This document shows positions 54,191 through 64,000 of a DNA stretch of 64,000 bases, one piece after another. Under the pieces are notes generated by a model. The model was given only the letters and a program-made list of their open reading frames with translations. It was not told where the DNA came from and made no database searches. The stretch is from Brevibacillus choshinensis (GTDB lineage: Bacteria; Bacillota; Bacilli; Brevibacillales; Brevibacillaceae), in the NCBI RefSeq assembly GCF_016811915.1, contig NZ_CP069127.1, positions 560,001 to 624,000 on the forward strand, given 5' to 3'. Both the position numbers and the translations under genes were made by a program. Numbering within the stretch: position 1 is the stretch's first letter; every line of letters begins with the position of its first letter.

Positions 54191-56414
54191 AGAACCGACA
54201 GCGCAGCAAATTGCCGATCAAAAGCTCTATCGCGAGATCGGACTGACGGATGAAGAATACAATCGGGTAGTGGATATTATCGGCCGTAAGCCGAACTGGA
54301 CGGAAACCGGTCTTTACAGCGTCATGTGGTCAGAGCACTGCTCGTACAAAAACTCCAAGCCAGTACTGCGCCGCTTCCCGACCAAGGGTCCTCGCGTTTT
54401 GCAAGGTCCAGGGGAAGGTGCGGGTATCGTAGATATCGGCGACAACCAGGCTGTCGTATTCAAAATCGAGAGCCATAACCACCCGTCCGCGATCGAGCCT
54501 TACCAAGGTGCGGCTACAGGGGTAGGCGGCATCATCCGTGACGTGTTCTCCATGGGCGCGCGTCCGATTGCACTCCTCAACTCGCTTCGTTTCGGGGAAC
54601 TGAAGACTCCTCGTGTGAATTATTTGTTCGAGCACGTCGTTGCAGGGATCGCCGGCTACGGCAACTGCATCGGGATTCCGACTGTGGGCGGCGAAGTGAA
54701 CTTCGACCCGACCTACGAAGGCAACCCGCTGGTAAACGCGATGTGCGTGGGTCTCATCGACCATGAGAAAATCCAAAAGGGTGTTGCGTCCGGCATCGGC
54801 AACCCGGTGATCTACGTAGGCGCAAGCACAGGCCGCGATGGTATTCACGGGGCGACCTTCGCATCCGAAGAGCTAACCGAAGAATCGGAGAAAAAACGCC
54901 CAGCCGTACAAGTGGGCGATCCGTTCATGGAAAAACTGCTGCTCGAAGCGTGTCTGGAACTGATCGACACCGGTATCGTCGTAGGGATTCAGGACATGGG
55001 AGCGGCAGGACTCACCAGCTCCAGCTCCGAGATGGCTTCCAAAGCGGGCAACGGGATCGAGATGAATCTGGATCTGGTTCCGCAGCGCGAAGCAGGCATG
55101 TCCGCGTATGAAATGATGCTGTCAGAATCCCAAGAGCGTATGCTCGTCGTCGTGGAAAAGGGCAAGGAAGCGGAAGCAATCGCGATTTTCGATAAATGGG
55201 GCTTGGCCTCTGCTGTCGTGGGTAAAGTAACAGAAGACAGCATGCTGCGTCTGCTGCACAAAGGCGAGGTAGTGGCCGAGGTGCCGGTAAACAGTCTCGC
55301 AGACGAAGCGCCTGTCTACCATCGTCCATCGGCAGTTCCTGCTTACTACGAAGCAAATGCCAACGTGGATGCGGTAGCGGCGATCAACCAGCCTGCTGAT
55401 CTGAATGAAACGCTGAAAAGCTTGCTGGCACAGCCGACGGTAGCGAACAAAGCATGGGTGTATGAGCAGTACGATCACATCGTGCGTGCCAATACTGCAG
55501 TCAAGCCTGGCTCTGATGCTGCAGTCGTCATGGTTCGCGGCACACGCAAGGCATTGGCAATGAGCACTGATTGCAACGGCCGTTATGTGTACCTGGATCC
55601 AAAAGCGGGCGGCGCGATCGCAGTGGCGGAATCTGCACGCAACGTCGTTTGCTCCGGTGCTGAGCCGCTGGCCATCACAGACTGCCTGAACTTCGGCAGC
55701 CCGGAAAAGCCTGAGGTGTTCTGGCAATTTGAAAAAGCGTGCGAGGGCATGAGTGAAGCCTGCGTGGCGCTGGATTCGCCGGTCATCGGCGGCAATGTCT
55801 CTTTCTACAATGAGCGCAGCGGTGACGCGATCTACCCGACTCCAACCGTGGGCATGGTAGGTCTCATCACGGATGTTGACCATATTACGACGCAAGACTT
55901 CAAAAACGAAGGCGACGCGATCATCCTCTTGGGTGAAACATTCGCGGAGCTGGGTGGCTCTGAATACCAAAAGCTGGCGACAGGCGCTATCTCCGGCCGT
56001 CCGCCGCAAATCGATCTGGCAAAAGAAGCAGCGGTGCAAAAGCTGACGCTGGCTGCGATTCGAGGTGGACTCGTCACGTCTGCGCACGACCTGTCTGAAG
56101 GCGGTCTGGGTGTTGCACTGGCTGAATCCTGCTTCGGTAAAAACCTCGGCGCGAAGGTGACGCTGGAATCTGCACTGCGACCGGACGTGCTCCTGTTCAG
56201 CGAATCGCAATCCCGCATTTTGCTCAGCGCCTCCATCGATAAAGTGGAAGCCCTGCTGGCCCTGGCAAAAGAACATGGCGTACCTGCACACCAAATCGGA
56301 ACCATCGGCGGAGATGAGCTGGTCATCAGCGTGAACGGTACAGAAGCGGTCAACGCTTCCATTCAAGAGGTGAAAGCAGCCTGGAAGGATGCGATTCCAT
56401 GTTTGATCGGATAA
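54171..56414 (+). CDS. purL: FGAM synthase large subunit PurL
   Basis: 747 residues, the short PurL type without its own glutaminase domain, as expected beside purS and purQ. Recognisable are [34 protein letters not shown] and [20 protein letters not shown] [19 protein letters not shown] start at 54171 behind GGAGGGA. Its last 16 bases overlap purF. Confidence 0.97.
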   Translation: MSQLTHKEPTAQQIADQKLYREIGLTDEEYNRVVDIIGRKPNWTETGLYSVMWSEHCSYKNSKPVLRRFPTKGPRVLQGPGEGAGIVDIGDNQAVVFKIESHNHPSAIEPYQGAATGVGGIIRDVFSMGARPIALLNSLRFGELKTPRVNYLFEHVVAGIAGYGNCIGIPTVGGEVNFDPTYEGNPLVNAMCVGLIDHEKIQKGVASGIGNPVIYVGASTGRDGIHGATFASEELTEESEKKRPAVQVGDPFMEKLLLEACLELIDTGIVVGIQDMGAAGLTSSSSEMASKAGNGIEMNLDLVPQREAGMSAYEMMLSESQERMLVVVEKGKEAEAIAIFDKWGLASAVVGKVTEDSMLRLLHKGEVVAEVPVNSLADEAPVYHRPSAVPAYYEANANVDAVAAINQPADLNETLKSLLAQPTVANKAWVYEQYDHIVRANTAVKPGSDAAVVMVRGTRKALAMSTDCNGRYVYLDPKAGGAIAVAESARNVVCSGAEPLAITDCLNFGSPEKPEVFWQFEKACEGMSEACVALDSPVIGGNVSFYNERSGDAIYPTPTVGMVGLITDVDHITTQDFKNEGDAIILLGETFAELGGSEYQKLATGAISGRPPQIDLAKEAAVQKLTLAAIRGGLVTSAHDLSEGGLGVALAESCFGKNLGAKVTLESALRPDVLLFSESQSRILLSASIDKVEALLALAKEHGVPAHQIGTIGGDELVISVNGTEAVNASIQEVKAAWKDAIPCLIG

Positions 56415-57820
56415 TCTGGGACGAACTGAATGAAGAATGCGGCGTCTTTGGCATCTACAACCACAGGGAAGCTCCCCAGCTGACATACTTGGGGCTGCAC
56501 GCTTTGCAGCATCGCGGTCAGGAGAGCGCAGGCATCTGCGCCTCCGACGGCGAAAAGTGGTATAAGCATCGCGGGATGGGACTCGTGGCGGAGGCGTTTG
56601 GCAAAGGCGATCTGGAGAAGTTCAAAGGCCATATCGCCATCGGCCACACTCGCTACACGACGGCTGGCTCGAGCAAAATCGAGAATGCACAGCCGCTCTT
56701 TTTCCGCTATGCGCAAGGCAGCATGGCTGTCGCTCACAACGGAAACCTCGTAAATGCAGCCTTACTGCGTAAAGAGCTGGAGGCAAAAGGCTCCATTTTT
56801 CAAACCACAAGTGATACCGAAGTCATTGCGCACCTGATCGCCCGCTCCGAGAGAACGGATCTTCCGGGAGCGGTGAAGGATGCTTTGCAGCACATCAAAG
56901 GCGCTTATGCGCTCTGTGTGATGAATGAGCGCCAGCTGGTGATTGCCCTTGATCCAAACGGTCTGCGCCCGCTGTCCCTGGGACGTTTGGGCGACGCAGT
57001 CTGTGTGGCGTCCGAGACCTGTGCTTTTGACATTATCGGCGCCGAGTACTGGCGTGACGTCCAACCGGGCGAGCTGATTGTCGTCGATGAAAACGGCATC
57101 GTGGAAAGCACTCATACCGAAAAGACACAGCGTTCGATGTGCATCTTTGAATACATTTACTTTGCACGCCCCGACAGCGATATCGACGGGATCAACGTGC
57201 ATATGGCGCGCAAACGCCTGGGCAAGCAGCTTGCCGCAGAATCTGCGATTGATGCGGATGTCATCATCGGTGTGCCGGATTCCAGCATTTCTGCTGCGAT
57301 CGGCTTTGCCGAAACGACTGGCATTCCGTACGAGATCGGTCTGATCAAGAACCGCTATGTCGGTCGTACGTTTATCCAACCAAGCCAGGAGCTGCGTGAA
57401 CGCGCGGTTCACATGAAGCTGTCTGCTGTGCGCAAGGTCGTCGAAGGCAAACGCGTCGTGATGATCGATGACTCCATCGTACGCGGCACGACCAGCAACC
57501 GCATTGTCCGCATGCTGCGCGAAGCAGGTGCCAAGGAAGTGCATGTGCGCATCAGTTCACCGCCCGTCATGAATCCGTGCTTTTACGGAATCGATACTTC
57601 GACGCGTGACGAGCTGATCGCGGCCACCAAATCCGTAGAGGAAATTCGCCAGGCGATCGAGGCTGATTCGCTCGCGTTCCTGTCTGTAGAAGGAATGCAG
57701 GAAGCGATTGGCCGAAAAGATTCGACGGCTCCAAATAACGGTCATTGCCTCGCTTGCTTTACCGGGCAATATCCAACCGAGATTGATTTTGAAGAAGCGC
57801 TGCCGGCTCTCAAGTGCTAA
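56399..57820 (+). CDS. purF: Amidophosphoribosyltransferase
   Basis: 473 residues, first committed enzyme of purine synthesis. A 13-residue propeptide ends at NEE before the nucleophile Cys14 (CGVFGIYNH), as in the Bacillus enzyme that is processed to expose Cys. The PRPP site is [13 protein letters not shown]. Cys residues near the C-terminus ([10 protein letters not shown]) and in the middle fit the iron-sulfur type. Confidence 0.97.
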   Translation: MFDRIIWDELNEECGVFGIYNHREAPQLTYLGLHALQHRGQESAGICASDGEKWYKHRGMGLVAEAFGKGDLEKFKGHIAIGHTRYTTAGSSKIENAQPLFFRYAQGSMAVAHNGNLVNAALLRKELEAKGSIFQTTSDTEVIAHLIARSERTDLPGAVKDALQHIKGAYALCVMNERQLVIALDPNGLRPLSLGRLGDAVCVASETCAFDIIGAEYWRDVQPGELIVVDENGIVESTHTEKTQRSMCIFEYIYFARPDSDIDGINVHMARKRLGKQLAAESAIDADVIIGVPDSSISAAIGFAETTGIPYEIGLIKNRYVGRTFIQPSQELRERAVHMKLSAVRKVVEGKRVVMIDDSIVRGTTSNRIVRMLREAGAKEVHVRISSPPVMNPCFYGIDTSTRDELIAATKSVEEIRQAIEADSLAFLSVEGMQEAIGRKDSTAPNNGHCLACFTGQYPTEIDFEEALPALKC

Positions 57821-57844
57821 GGCCTCGTACAAGGGGGAGAAACG

Positions 57845-58885
57845 ATGAGTGAAGCATATAAACAAGCAGGCGTCGACATTGATGCGGGGAATGAAGCAGT
57901 CGAACGCATGAAAAAGCATGTGAAGCGGACATTCCGTCCCGAGGTACTGACCGATTTGGGCGGTTTCGGAGCGCTGTTCCGCATGGATACCAAGAAATAT
58001 GAAAAACCGGTTCTCGTGTCAGGTACAGACGGAGTAGGCACGAAGCTGAAGCTGGCGTTTGCCATGGATAAGCACGACACCATCGGCATCGACGCAGTGG
58101 CGATGTGCGTGAATGACGTGGTCGTTCAAGGCGCAGAGCCGCTCTTTTTCCTCGATTACCTGGCTGTCGACAAGGTCATTCCCGAGAAGATCGAAGCGAT
58201 CGTCAAAGGAATTGCGGACGGCTGCTCGCAAGCAGGCTGCTCCCTGATCGGCGGGGAAACAGCCGAAATGCCAGGCATGTACGCGGAGGGAGAGTACGAT
58301 ATCGCAGGATTTACCGTAGGTGTAGTCGATGAAAGCAAAATGATCACCGGTTCCACCGTAGCGGTGGGCGATGTGTTGATCGGGCTTGCATCCAGCGGCG
58401 TGCACAGCAACGGTTTTTCTCTCGTGCGCAAGGTGCTGCTCGCAGACAAAGGCATGTCGCTGCATGATCACGTAGACGTTCTGGGCAAAAAACTGGGCGA
58501 AGAGCTGCTGACCCCGACTCGCATTTACGTGAAGCAGGTGCTGTCCGTACTGGAAACGCATGAAGTCAAGGCGCTCGCTCACATCACAGGCGGCGGCTTT
58601 ACCGAAAACATCCCGCGTGTGCTTCCGGAAGGCACGCAAGCCGTGATCGATGTCGGTTCCTGGCCTGTGCTGCCCATCTTCCAGCTGGTTCAGGAAGCGG
58701 GCGACATCTCTTATCCTGACATGTACAAAACCTTCAACATGGGGATCGGCATGATGCTGGTCGTAAAACCAGAGGACGCGGTATCCGTCATCGAAAAGCT
58801 CCAAGAGCTGGGTGAGCAGCCGTACTTGATCGGGAACATTCAAGCAGGTGAACGCAAGGTCGTGTACAACGGGGTGGAGTGGTGA
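57845..58885 (+). CDS. purM: AIR synthetase
   Basis: 346 residues, closes the imidazole ring of AIR with ATP. N-terminal [29 protein letters not shown] and [11 protein letters not shown] are conserved. RBS AAGGGGGAG before the ATG. Confidence 0.97.
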   Translation: MSEAYKQAGVDIDAGNEAVERMKKHVKRTFRPEVLTDLGGFGALFRMDTKKYEKPVLVSGTDGVGTKLKLAFAMDKHDTIGIDAVAMCVNDVVVQGAEPLFFLDYLAVDKVIPEKIEAIVKGIADGCSQAGCSLIGGETAEMPGMYAEGEYDIAGFTVGVVDESKMITGSTVAVGDVLIGLASSGVHSNGFSLVRKVLLADKGMSLHDHVDVLGKKLGEELLTPTRIYVKQVLSVLETHEVKALAHITGGGFTENIPRVLPEGTQAVIDVGSWPVLPIFQLVQEAGDISYPDMYKTFNMGIGMMLVVKPEDAVSVIEKLQELGEQPYLIGNIQAGERKVVYNGVEW

Positions 58886-59487
58886 AAAAGGTAGCCATCT
58901 TTGCCTCGGGCAGCGGTTCCAACTTTGAGGCGATCGTGCAAGCCGTGCAAAGCGGGAAGCTGAACGGTGTAGAAGTCTCGCTCCTGGTATGCGACAAGCC
59001 AGGGGCAAAGGTTTTGGAGCGGGCGGAGCGCCTGGGGATTGAAGCCTTTGTGTTCGGGCCCAAGGCGTATGCGGATAAATCAGCCTTTGAAGCGGAAATC
59101 GTCGCGCAACTGCAGCAGCGTGATGTCTCCCTTGTGGTTCTGGCAGGGTACATGCGACTCGTTGGCGAGACGCTGCTGGCCGCTTATGAAGGCCGTATCA
59201 TCAATCTGCACCCATCCCTTCTGCCGGCATTTACAGGCAAGGATGCGATCGGTCAAGCACTCGCCTACGGGGTAAAGATAACAGGAGTAACGGTACACGT
59301 GGTGGACGCCGGTCTCGATACCGGACCGATCATCGCGCAGATTCCTGTGGCCGTGCAAGAAAACGACACGCCAGAGACGCTGGCAGCACGCATCCATGAA
59401 GTGGAGCATGGCCTCCTCGTCGAGGTCATCAGCTGGCTGGCGGATGGGCGTGTAAAGCTGACGGGGCGTCATGTCCAGCTGACGTAA
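58882..59487 (+). CDS. purN: GAR formyltransferase
   Basis: 201 residues from a GTG that overlaps the purM stop (GTGA); a GTG one codon earlier is also possible. Transfers formyl from N10-formyltetrahydrofolate to GAR. Conserved [13 protein letters not shown], catalytic [15 protein letters not shown] and [13 protein letters not shown]. Last gene of this pur block; a terminator follows. Confidence 0.96.
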   Translation: MKKVAIFASGSGSNFEAIVQAVQSGKLNGVEVSLLVCDKPGAKVLERAERLGIEAFVFGPKAYADKSAFEAEIVAQLQQRDVSLVVLAGYMRLVGETLLAAYEGRIINLHPSLLPAFTGKDAIGQALAYGVKITGVTVHVVDAGLDTGPIIAQIPVAVQENDTPETLAARIHEVEHGLLVEVISWLADGRVKLTGRHVQLT

Positions 59488-59507
59488 ACAAATGCTTGAA
59501 TCGATAG

Positions 59508-59545
59508 AAAAGCGCTATGTTCGTACGGGAACAAGCGCTTTTTTT
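59508..59545 (+). terminator. Terminator after purN
   Basis: AAAAGCGCT/AGCGCTTTT stem with an inner TGTTC/GGAACA helix, then T7. It separates purCSQLFMN from the genes before purH. Confidence 0.92.
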
Positions 59546-59631
59546 GCGTGGAAAAGGAGTCTCCCATTTTTAGCGGAATGAAAAAAGTGGCAGCATCACA
59601 GTTTTGCCAACGAAGGATGGGTGAGCTTTGT

Positions 59632-60696
59632 TTGAATTCTCTCTTCAGTAGGCTCTACAGCCTGTTAAAGGCACAAGAAAAAGACGTGCTCGAAGATTAT
59701 TTGACGGAAATCGTCGCGGATCATTTCGAGGATCACGATGTACTGGCAGATTTTCTCGCTCATGTTACCAAGGAGCAGTGGGACGAGCTGTCACAGATCG
59801 AGGTGACGACCCAAAAGACATATGCCAAGCTCTCAGGCCACGCGACAGACAGCAGACCGGATCTGGTCATCTCGCTGCGCCGCAAGCAGAAGCCGTGCCT
59901 CATCTTTTTCGAGAACAAGATCGACAGTGGAGAAGGTCACGTACAGCTGAAGCGCTACGCCGATCACCTGCAGCTCCACGAGCAGGACGGGGTCCGAACC
60001 TACCTGTTTTACGTGACCAAGAGACACGATCCCAAAAGGCGTGATGAAATCATGTCGCCAGCCAGCAGGACGCAGTTCTTTCCGCTCAGGTGGTACGAAT
60101 TCTACAAGTGGCTGAGCCAGCATCCTGACCCGTATTCCCGAAAAATTCTTGCTTATATGGAGGAACTGCAATTGAACGAGACCCGAAAATTTATGCCGCA
60201 GGACATATACGCCTTGCAACATATGGCGCGCCTTCAGTCCATGATGGATGCGAGTCTGGATGGCGCGGTAGATGAGACGATGACCAACTATTTTGGCAAG
60301 GCGATCGGCTGGTCCAATCGAAACGTGCAGATGAGAGATTTTGATCGATACATCAAGACGAACGACCAGGGAAATGGCATCTGGGTCGCATGCGGCTACT
60401 ATTTTACAGAAGACGACTATCCGCTGGTCAGCGTCATCATGGAAGTCAATCCGAATGCCAAAGGCCGTGCAGACATCCTCGCCGCGATGAAGTGGATGGT
60501 CGAAAATCGGGGGGAGTGGCAAGGAGAAGCATTGCATGACCCGACGAAATGGTCCAGCATTTCCTGTGATGTCAGTCTGCTGCATTTCCTCGGGGAAGAT
60601 GACCACATATTGGCGATCCAAAAGCATTTCATCGAAAAACTGGAGGAATTGCACGGGCTGCAGCAGCAATTTCCTCAGCTAGTGTGGAAAAACTGA
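59632..60696 (+). CDS. PD-(D/E)XK nuclease superfamily protein
   Basis: 354 residues from a TTG at 59632 behind AAGGATGGGTGAG; the open frame reaches back to 59548, next to the terminator, so the start is uncertain. The core motif is SRPDLVISL...CLIFFENKIDSGEG, giving the D...ENK pattern of restriction-like nucleases, followed by QLKRYADHL. The C-terminal 150 residues (ACGYYFTEDDYPLVSVIMEV) are not assigned. It may act in defence or DNA repair. It sits inside what is one continuous operon in Bacillus subtilis. Confidence 0.8.
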   Translation: MNSLFSRLYSLLKAQEKDVLEDYLTEIVADHFEDHDVLADFLAHVTKEQWDELSQIEVTTQKTYAKLSGHATDSRPDLVISLRRKQKPCLIFFENKIDSGEGHVQLKRYADHLQLHEQDGVRTYLFYVTKRHDPKRRDEIMSPASRTQFFPLRWYEFYKWLSQHPDPYSRKILAYMEELQLNETRKFMPQDIYALQHMARLQSMMDASLDGAVDETMTNYFGKAIGWSNRNVQMRDFDRYIKTNDQGNGIWVACGYYFTEDDYPLVSVIMEVNPNAKGRADILAAMKWMVENRGEWQGEALHDPTKWSSISCDVSLLHFLGEDDHILAIQKHFIEKLEELHGLQQQFPQLVWKN

Positions 60697-60727
60697 CGGG
60701 ACAATCGAACACAAGGGATAAAAGTAA

Positions 60728-60755
60728 ACCAAATGGTACCTCCTGACATATGGTA
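60728..60755 (+). promoter_or_regulatory. Possible mother-cell (sigma-K type) promoter
   Basis: CATATGGTA (60747-60755) fits the -10 consensus CATANNNTA, with AC (60728-60729) 17 bases upstream as in sigma-K promoters. It is 37 bases before a SpoVIF-like gene. The motif is short, so chance matches are common. Confidence 0.4.
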
Positions 60756-60791
60756 AAAGGAAGCGTAAAGCCGTAACGAGGAGGTGCCCAT

Positions 60792-61163
60792 TTGAGCGGG
60801 GACTTTGTAACCGATTTGCTGGGCAAGCTAAGCAAGAAGACTGGGCGGGAATGGACGCTGGCGGACATCATGAAGCTTGCGGAGAAGTTCCCAAAAGGTG
60901 GCTCGAAAGATATCGACTCGGTCATGAACGAATTGTCAGATATGGGGCTGAATGTTCCGGAAGAAACGCGGGAAAAAGTGAAGGAACGCATGAGCAGCGG
61001 TAAGGCCATCACCCTGGACGAACTGGGGAGCTTGATGCCCAAGGACGTCAAAGGCAAGCGCAGCAAAATCAAAAAGCCGAAGACGGCAAAGGGAAAGTCC
61101 AAACATCTCTCCCTTGCGGAACGCGTGAGAAAATTGTCCAGCAAAAAAAAGAAATCGCGGTAA
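60792..61163 (+). CDS. Small basic protein, possibly SpoVIF-like
   Basis: 123 residues from a TTG at 60792 behind GAGGAGGTG. The first 80 residues (LLGKLSKKTGREWTLADIMKLAEKF...PEETREKVKERMSSGKAITLDELGSLM) resemble the spore coat regulator SpoVIF in length, helix pattern and the KKTG start. A Lys-rich tail of 40 residues follows, which could bind nucleic acid. The assignment is tentative; the CATATGGTA box upstream agrees with sporulation expression. Confidence 0.6.
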   Translation: MSGDFVTDLLGKLSKKTGREWTLADIMKLAEKFPKGGSKDIDSVMNELSDMGLNVPEETREKVKERMSSGKAITLDELGSLMPKDVKGKRSKIKKPKTAKGKSKHLSLAERVRKLSSKKKKSR

Positions 61164-61188
61164 TGAATCGCATAAGATAAGAAAAAAG

Positions 61189-61232
61189 CAGTCGCGAGTG
61201 CCGAACGGGCATGGGCGGCTGCGTTTGTTTTG
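61189..61232 (+). terminator. Weak terminator after the SpoVIF-like gene
   Basis: GCAGTCGC...GGCGGCTGC closes a hairpin with inner TGCC/GGGCA pairs, followed by GTTTGTTTT, a broken T-run. Confidence 0.55.
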
Positions 61233-61245
61233 CCTGACGAAAACC

Positions 61246-61295
61246 TTGATGAAAGCGTACATTTATGTTTTAATAGTAAAGGAATGTTCGTGTTT
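61246..61295 (+). promoter_or_regulatory. Candidate purH promoter with PurR box
   Basis: TTGATG (61246-61251), a 17-base spacer and TTTAAT (61269-61274). The minus strand of 61283-61295 reads AAACACGAACATT, 11 of 13 matches to the PurBox. It overlaps the expected transcription start. Confidence 0.55.
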
Positions 61296-61416
61296 TGTTT
61301 CGATAACACACAAAAAAGCATCGCAGAACTGCCAAACCTACCGCTTAAACGCGGTCGCTCATCCATGAACAAACATCGATCAGATTTACTTACTAAAAGT
61401 CCAGGAGGTTCTATCC

Positions 61417-62964
61417 GTGAGTGTGAAAAAAGCGTTGATCAGCGTTTCCGACAAGACTGGATTGATTCCGTTTGCCCGTCGTCTGGCAGCTGCCGGGGTA
61501 GAAATCATTTCAACCGGAGGTACGGCATCTCTCTTGAAAGAAGCGGGTGTACCCGTCATCGGCATCTCCGAGGTAACCGGTTTTCCGGAAATTTTGGACG
61601 GACGCGTAAAAACGCTGCATCCGAATATCCACAGCGGCCTCTTGGCTGTGCGTGACAATGAAGCACATCAAAAACAGCTGGAAGAGCTGCAGATCGAAAC
61701 GATTGATCTGGTTGTCGTCAACCTGTATCCTTTTAAAGAAACCATTGCCAAACCGGGTGTGAGCTTTGAAGAGGCAATCGAAAATATTGATATCGGCGGT
61801 CCTACCATGCTCCGTTCCGCTGCGAAAAACCATGCTTTCGTAAGCGTCGTCGTCGATGCTGCTGACTACGAGACGGTGGCAGCCGAGATCGAGGCGAGTG
61901 GGGATACGGCTTTGGAGACGCGTCGCCGTCTGGCTGCCAAAGTATTCCGTCATACCGCTGCCTACGATGCCTTGATCTCCCGCTACTTGAGCGAGCAGGT
62001 AGGCGAGCTCTTGCCTGAGAGCTTCACCGTGACTTACGAGAAAGCACAGGATCTGCGCTACGGCGAAAATCCTCACCAGCGTGCAGCCTTCTACCGCGAG
62101 CCTTTGGCAGGTACGGCAAGCATCGCCTATTCGCAGCAATTGCATGGCAAGGAGCTCTCTTACAATAATATTAATGATGCGGATGCTGCACTCGCGATTG
62201 TCCGTGAATTCACGGAACCGGCAGTCGTTGCGATCAAGCACTCCAACCCGTGTGGCGTAGGCATTGGCGCAAGCATTCGCGAAGCCTACCAAAAAGCGTA
62301 TGAGGCAGATGCGGTATCGATCTTTGGCGGCATCGTGGCAGCCAATCGCACAATCGATCGCGATACGGCTCTGGCTATGAAAGAAATCTTCCTGGAAATC
62401 ATCCTGGCTCCGGACTTTACCGAAGAAGCGTTGGCAGTGCTGACAGAGAAAAAGAATCTCCGTCTCCTGCGCATTCCGACTTTGAATGAGGCTTCCATCA
62501 AGGCAAACAACTTCCGAGTAGCCCCGGTCGCAGGCGGCGCCTTGGTGCAAGACTACGATCTGAAACAGCTGGAAGACGCAGAAATTCGCGTCGCCACAGA
62601 CCGCGAGCCGACTGCAGAGGAAATGGAGCAGCTGAAGTTCGCGTGGAAAGTAGTCAAGCATGTGAAGTCAAACGCCATTCTGCTGGCAAAAGACAACATG
62701 ACCGTCGGCGTAGGTGCTGGCCAAATGAACCGCGTAGGCTCTGCGAAAATTGCCATTGAGCAAGCAGGGGATCTGGCAAAAGGCTCCGTCTTGGCATCTG
62801 ACGCGTTCTTCCCGATGTCTGATACGGTAGAAGCGGCTGCAGCTGCCGGGGTTACGGCGATCATTCAACCTGGCGGCTCCGTCCGTGACCAGGAATCGAT
62901 TGACGCATGCAATCGTTTTGGAATTGCAATGATTTTCACCGGTACTCGTCATTTCAAACACTAA
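61417..62964 (+). CDS. purH: AICAR formyltransferase/IMP cyclohydrolase
   Basis: 515 residues, bifunctional enzyme for the last two steps to IMP. The N-terminal cyclohydrolase domain has [16 protein letters not shown] and [15 protein letters not shown]; the transformylase part has [25 protein letters not shown] and the C-terminal [20 protein letters not shown] stretch. GTG start behind CAGGAGG. purD follows after 35 bases. Confidence 0.97.
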   Translation: MSVKKALISVSDKTGLIPFARRLAAAGVEIISTGGTASLLKEAGVPVIGISEVTGFPEILDGRVKTLHPNIHSGLLAVRDNEAHQKQLEELQIETIDLVVVNLYPFKETIAKPGVSFEEAIENIDIGGPTMLRSAAKNHAFVSVVVDAADYETVAAEIEASGDTALETRRRLAAKVFRHTAAYDALISRYLSEQVGELLPESFTVTYEKAQDLRYGENPHQRAAFYREPLAGTASIAYSQQLHGKELSYNNINDADAALAIVREFTEPAVVAIKHSNPCGVGIGASIREAYQKAYEADAVSIFGGIVAANRTIDRDTALAMKEIFLEIILAPDFTEEALAVLTEKKNLRLLRIPTLNEASIKANNFRVAPVAGGALVQDYDLKQLEDAEIRVATDREPTAEEMEQLKFAWKVVKHVKSNAILLAKDNMTVGVGAGQMNRVGSAKIAIEQAGDLAKGSVLASDAFFPMSDTVEAAAAAGVTAIIQPGGSVRDQESIDACNRFGIAMIFTGTRHFKH

Positions 62965-62999
62965 TAGAGCGCATGACCTCTAGCACAGGAGGAAATACG

Positions 63000-64000
63000 A
63001 TGAATATTTTGGTTATTGGCGGTGGCGGTCGCGAGCATACCATCGCGTGGAAATTGCTGCAAAGCCCGAAGGTAAAGAAAGTGTATTGTGCTCCAGGCAA
63101 TGGCGGCACGGCACAAATCGCCCAAAACGTACCAATCAGTGTGAATGATTTTGCGGCATTGGCCCAATTTGTAAAGGATGAGGGCATTGACCTGACTGTT
63201 GTTGGCCCGGAAGATCCGCTCCTGGGCGGCATCGTGGACTTTTTTGAGGAGCGAAACCTGCCGATCTTCGGACCAAACGGCAGAGCGGCAATGATTGAGG
63301 GCAGCAAGTCGTTTGCGAAAAAACTGATGATGCGCTACAGCATCCCGACCTCCGCCTACGAGTCTTTCCTCGATTATGAATCAGCGGTCGCCTATGTGCG
63401 CGAACAGGGAGCGCCGATCGTCGTCAAAGCGGATGGCTTGGCAGCGGGCAAAGGCGTCGTGGTAGCGGAAACGCTGGAGGAGGCGGAAGAGGCTCTGCGC
63501 CAGATCATGGAAGAGAGCATCTTCGGTGAAGCCGGGGCACGCGTGGTCGTTGAAGAATGCATGCGCGGGGAAGAGCTGTCCCTGCTGTCCTTCGTGGATG
63601 GCGCGACTGTGAAGCCGATGATTACTTCGCAGGACCACAAGCGAATTTTCAATGATGACCGCGGACCGAATACAGGCGGCATGGGGACGTACGCGCCTGT
63701 TCCGCAAATGTCCGATGAACTGGTCAATCAAATCGTAGAGACGATCGTCAAGCCGATGGCGGAAGGGATGGCCAAGGACGGGATTCCGTTCAAAGGCATA
63801 CTGTACACAGGCTTGATGATCACGGAGCAAGGTCCAAAAGTGGTGGAGTTCAATGCCCGCTTTGGTGATCCGGAGACGCAGGTAATCCTTCCGCTGCTCG
63901 AGACGGATCTGGTCGATATCGTCGTGGCTACGATCAAGGGTGAGCTGGATGCAGTCGACGTGAAATGGAAACAGGGAAGCGCCGTGTGCGTCGTCATGGC
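63000..64000 (+). CDS. purD: GAR synthetase, 5' part (cut by window end)
   Basis: 333 residues without a stop before the window ends; full-length PurD is about 420. ATP-grasp ligase joining phosphoribosylamine and glycine. N-terminal MNILVIGGGGREHTIAWKL, ATP-binding APIVVKADGLAAGKGVVVA and RGPNTGGMGTYAP, and EFNARFGDPETQ are all present. ATG at 63000 behind ACAGGAGG. Confidence 0.96.
   Translation, partial: MNILVIGGGGREHTIAWKLLQSPKVKKVYCAPGNGGTAQIAQNVPISVNDFAALAQFVKDEGIDLTVVGPEDPLLGGIVDFFEERNLPIFGPNGRAAMIEGSKSFAKKLMMRYSIPTSAYESFLDYESAVAYVREQGAPIVVKADGLAAGKGVVVAETLEEAEEALRQIMEESIFGEAGARVVVEECMRGEELSLLSFVDGATVKPMITSQDHKRIFNDDRGPNTGGMGTYAPVPQMSDELVNQIVETIVKPMAEGMAKDGIPFKGILYTGLMITEQGPKVVEFNARFGDPETQVILPLLETDLVDIVVATIKGELDAVDVKWKQGSAVCVVM

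Overview
The window looks like a chromosome segment from a spore-forming, monoderm Bacillota. The gene set and order fit the Brevibacillus/Paenibacillaceae group best; this is inferred from protein families, not from a database search. Supporting signs are the Bacillus-type pur genes (purS plus purQ plus a short purL, and a PurF propeptide), two guanine riboswitches, PurR-type boxes, strong AAGGAGG ribosome binding sites with many GTG/TTG starts, Rho-independent terminators, lipoboxes, a SpoVIF-like gene and a short Bce-type histidine kinase.

Layout. (1) 1-2544: the 3' end of a 23S rRNA, then 15 tRNA genes and a terminator; no 5S gene lies where one is expected. (2) 2.7-7.2 kb: MoxR ATPase, DUF58 protein and a TgpA-like transglutaminase whose C-terminal part is cut off by a 22-bp tandem duplication. 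(3) 7.15-10.8 kb: guaA and pbuG, each behind its own guanine riboswitch and terminator. (4) 10.8-12.4 kb: hisS behind a 14-codon leader ORF with three consecutive His codons and mutually exclusive hairpins, a candidate ribosome-mediated attenuator. (5) 12.4-15.5 kb: two tandem M1-type metallopeptidases. (6) 15.5-18.7 kb: purEKB with a PurR-box-type promoter. (7) 18.7-24.2 kb: an orphan ECF sigma factor, a response regulator/histidine kinase pair and a Bce-type ABC transporter. The sigma gene and the transporter share one composite promoter motif. (8) 24.2-33.9 kb: guanine deaminase, then an Lrp/AsnC regulator, a five-gene peptide ABC transporter, two chromate-transporter half-proteins and a gamma-glutamyltransferase-like enzyme. 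(9) 33.9-34.6 kb: thioredoxin-like and CDGSH proteins on the minus strand. (10) 34.8-47.6 kb: a monoderm Tad/Flp pilus locus (prepilin peptidase, CpaB, CpaE, CpaF, TadB, TadC, Flp, TadE, TadG-like). It also carries two paralogous von Willebrand A lipoproteins, a secreted decapeptide-repeat protein and two proteins I could not identify. (11) 47.6-52.2 kb: a lipoprotein, a DUF169 protein, a frameshifted small gene, an M29 aminopeptidase and an iron-type alcohol dehydrogenase. (12) 52.4-64.0 kb: purCSQLFMN, a PD-(D/E)XK nuclease-like gene, a SpoVIF-like gene, then purH and purD (cut by the window end).

The main theme is purine synthesis and salvage. The de novo pathway, one operon in Bacillus subtilis, is here split into purEKB, purCSQLFMN and purHD. 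Each block has its own promoter and a candidate PurR box, and about 34 kb of unrelated genes separate the first two. guaA, pbuG and guaD add GMP synthesis, purine uptake and guanine breakdown. The most novel-looking items are the His-codon leader before hisS, the shared composite promoter of the ECF sigma gene and Bce-type transporter, and the VWA-lipoprotein/decapeptide-repeat extension of the Tad locus with its isolated strong Shine-Dalgarno before flp.
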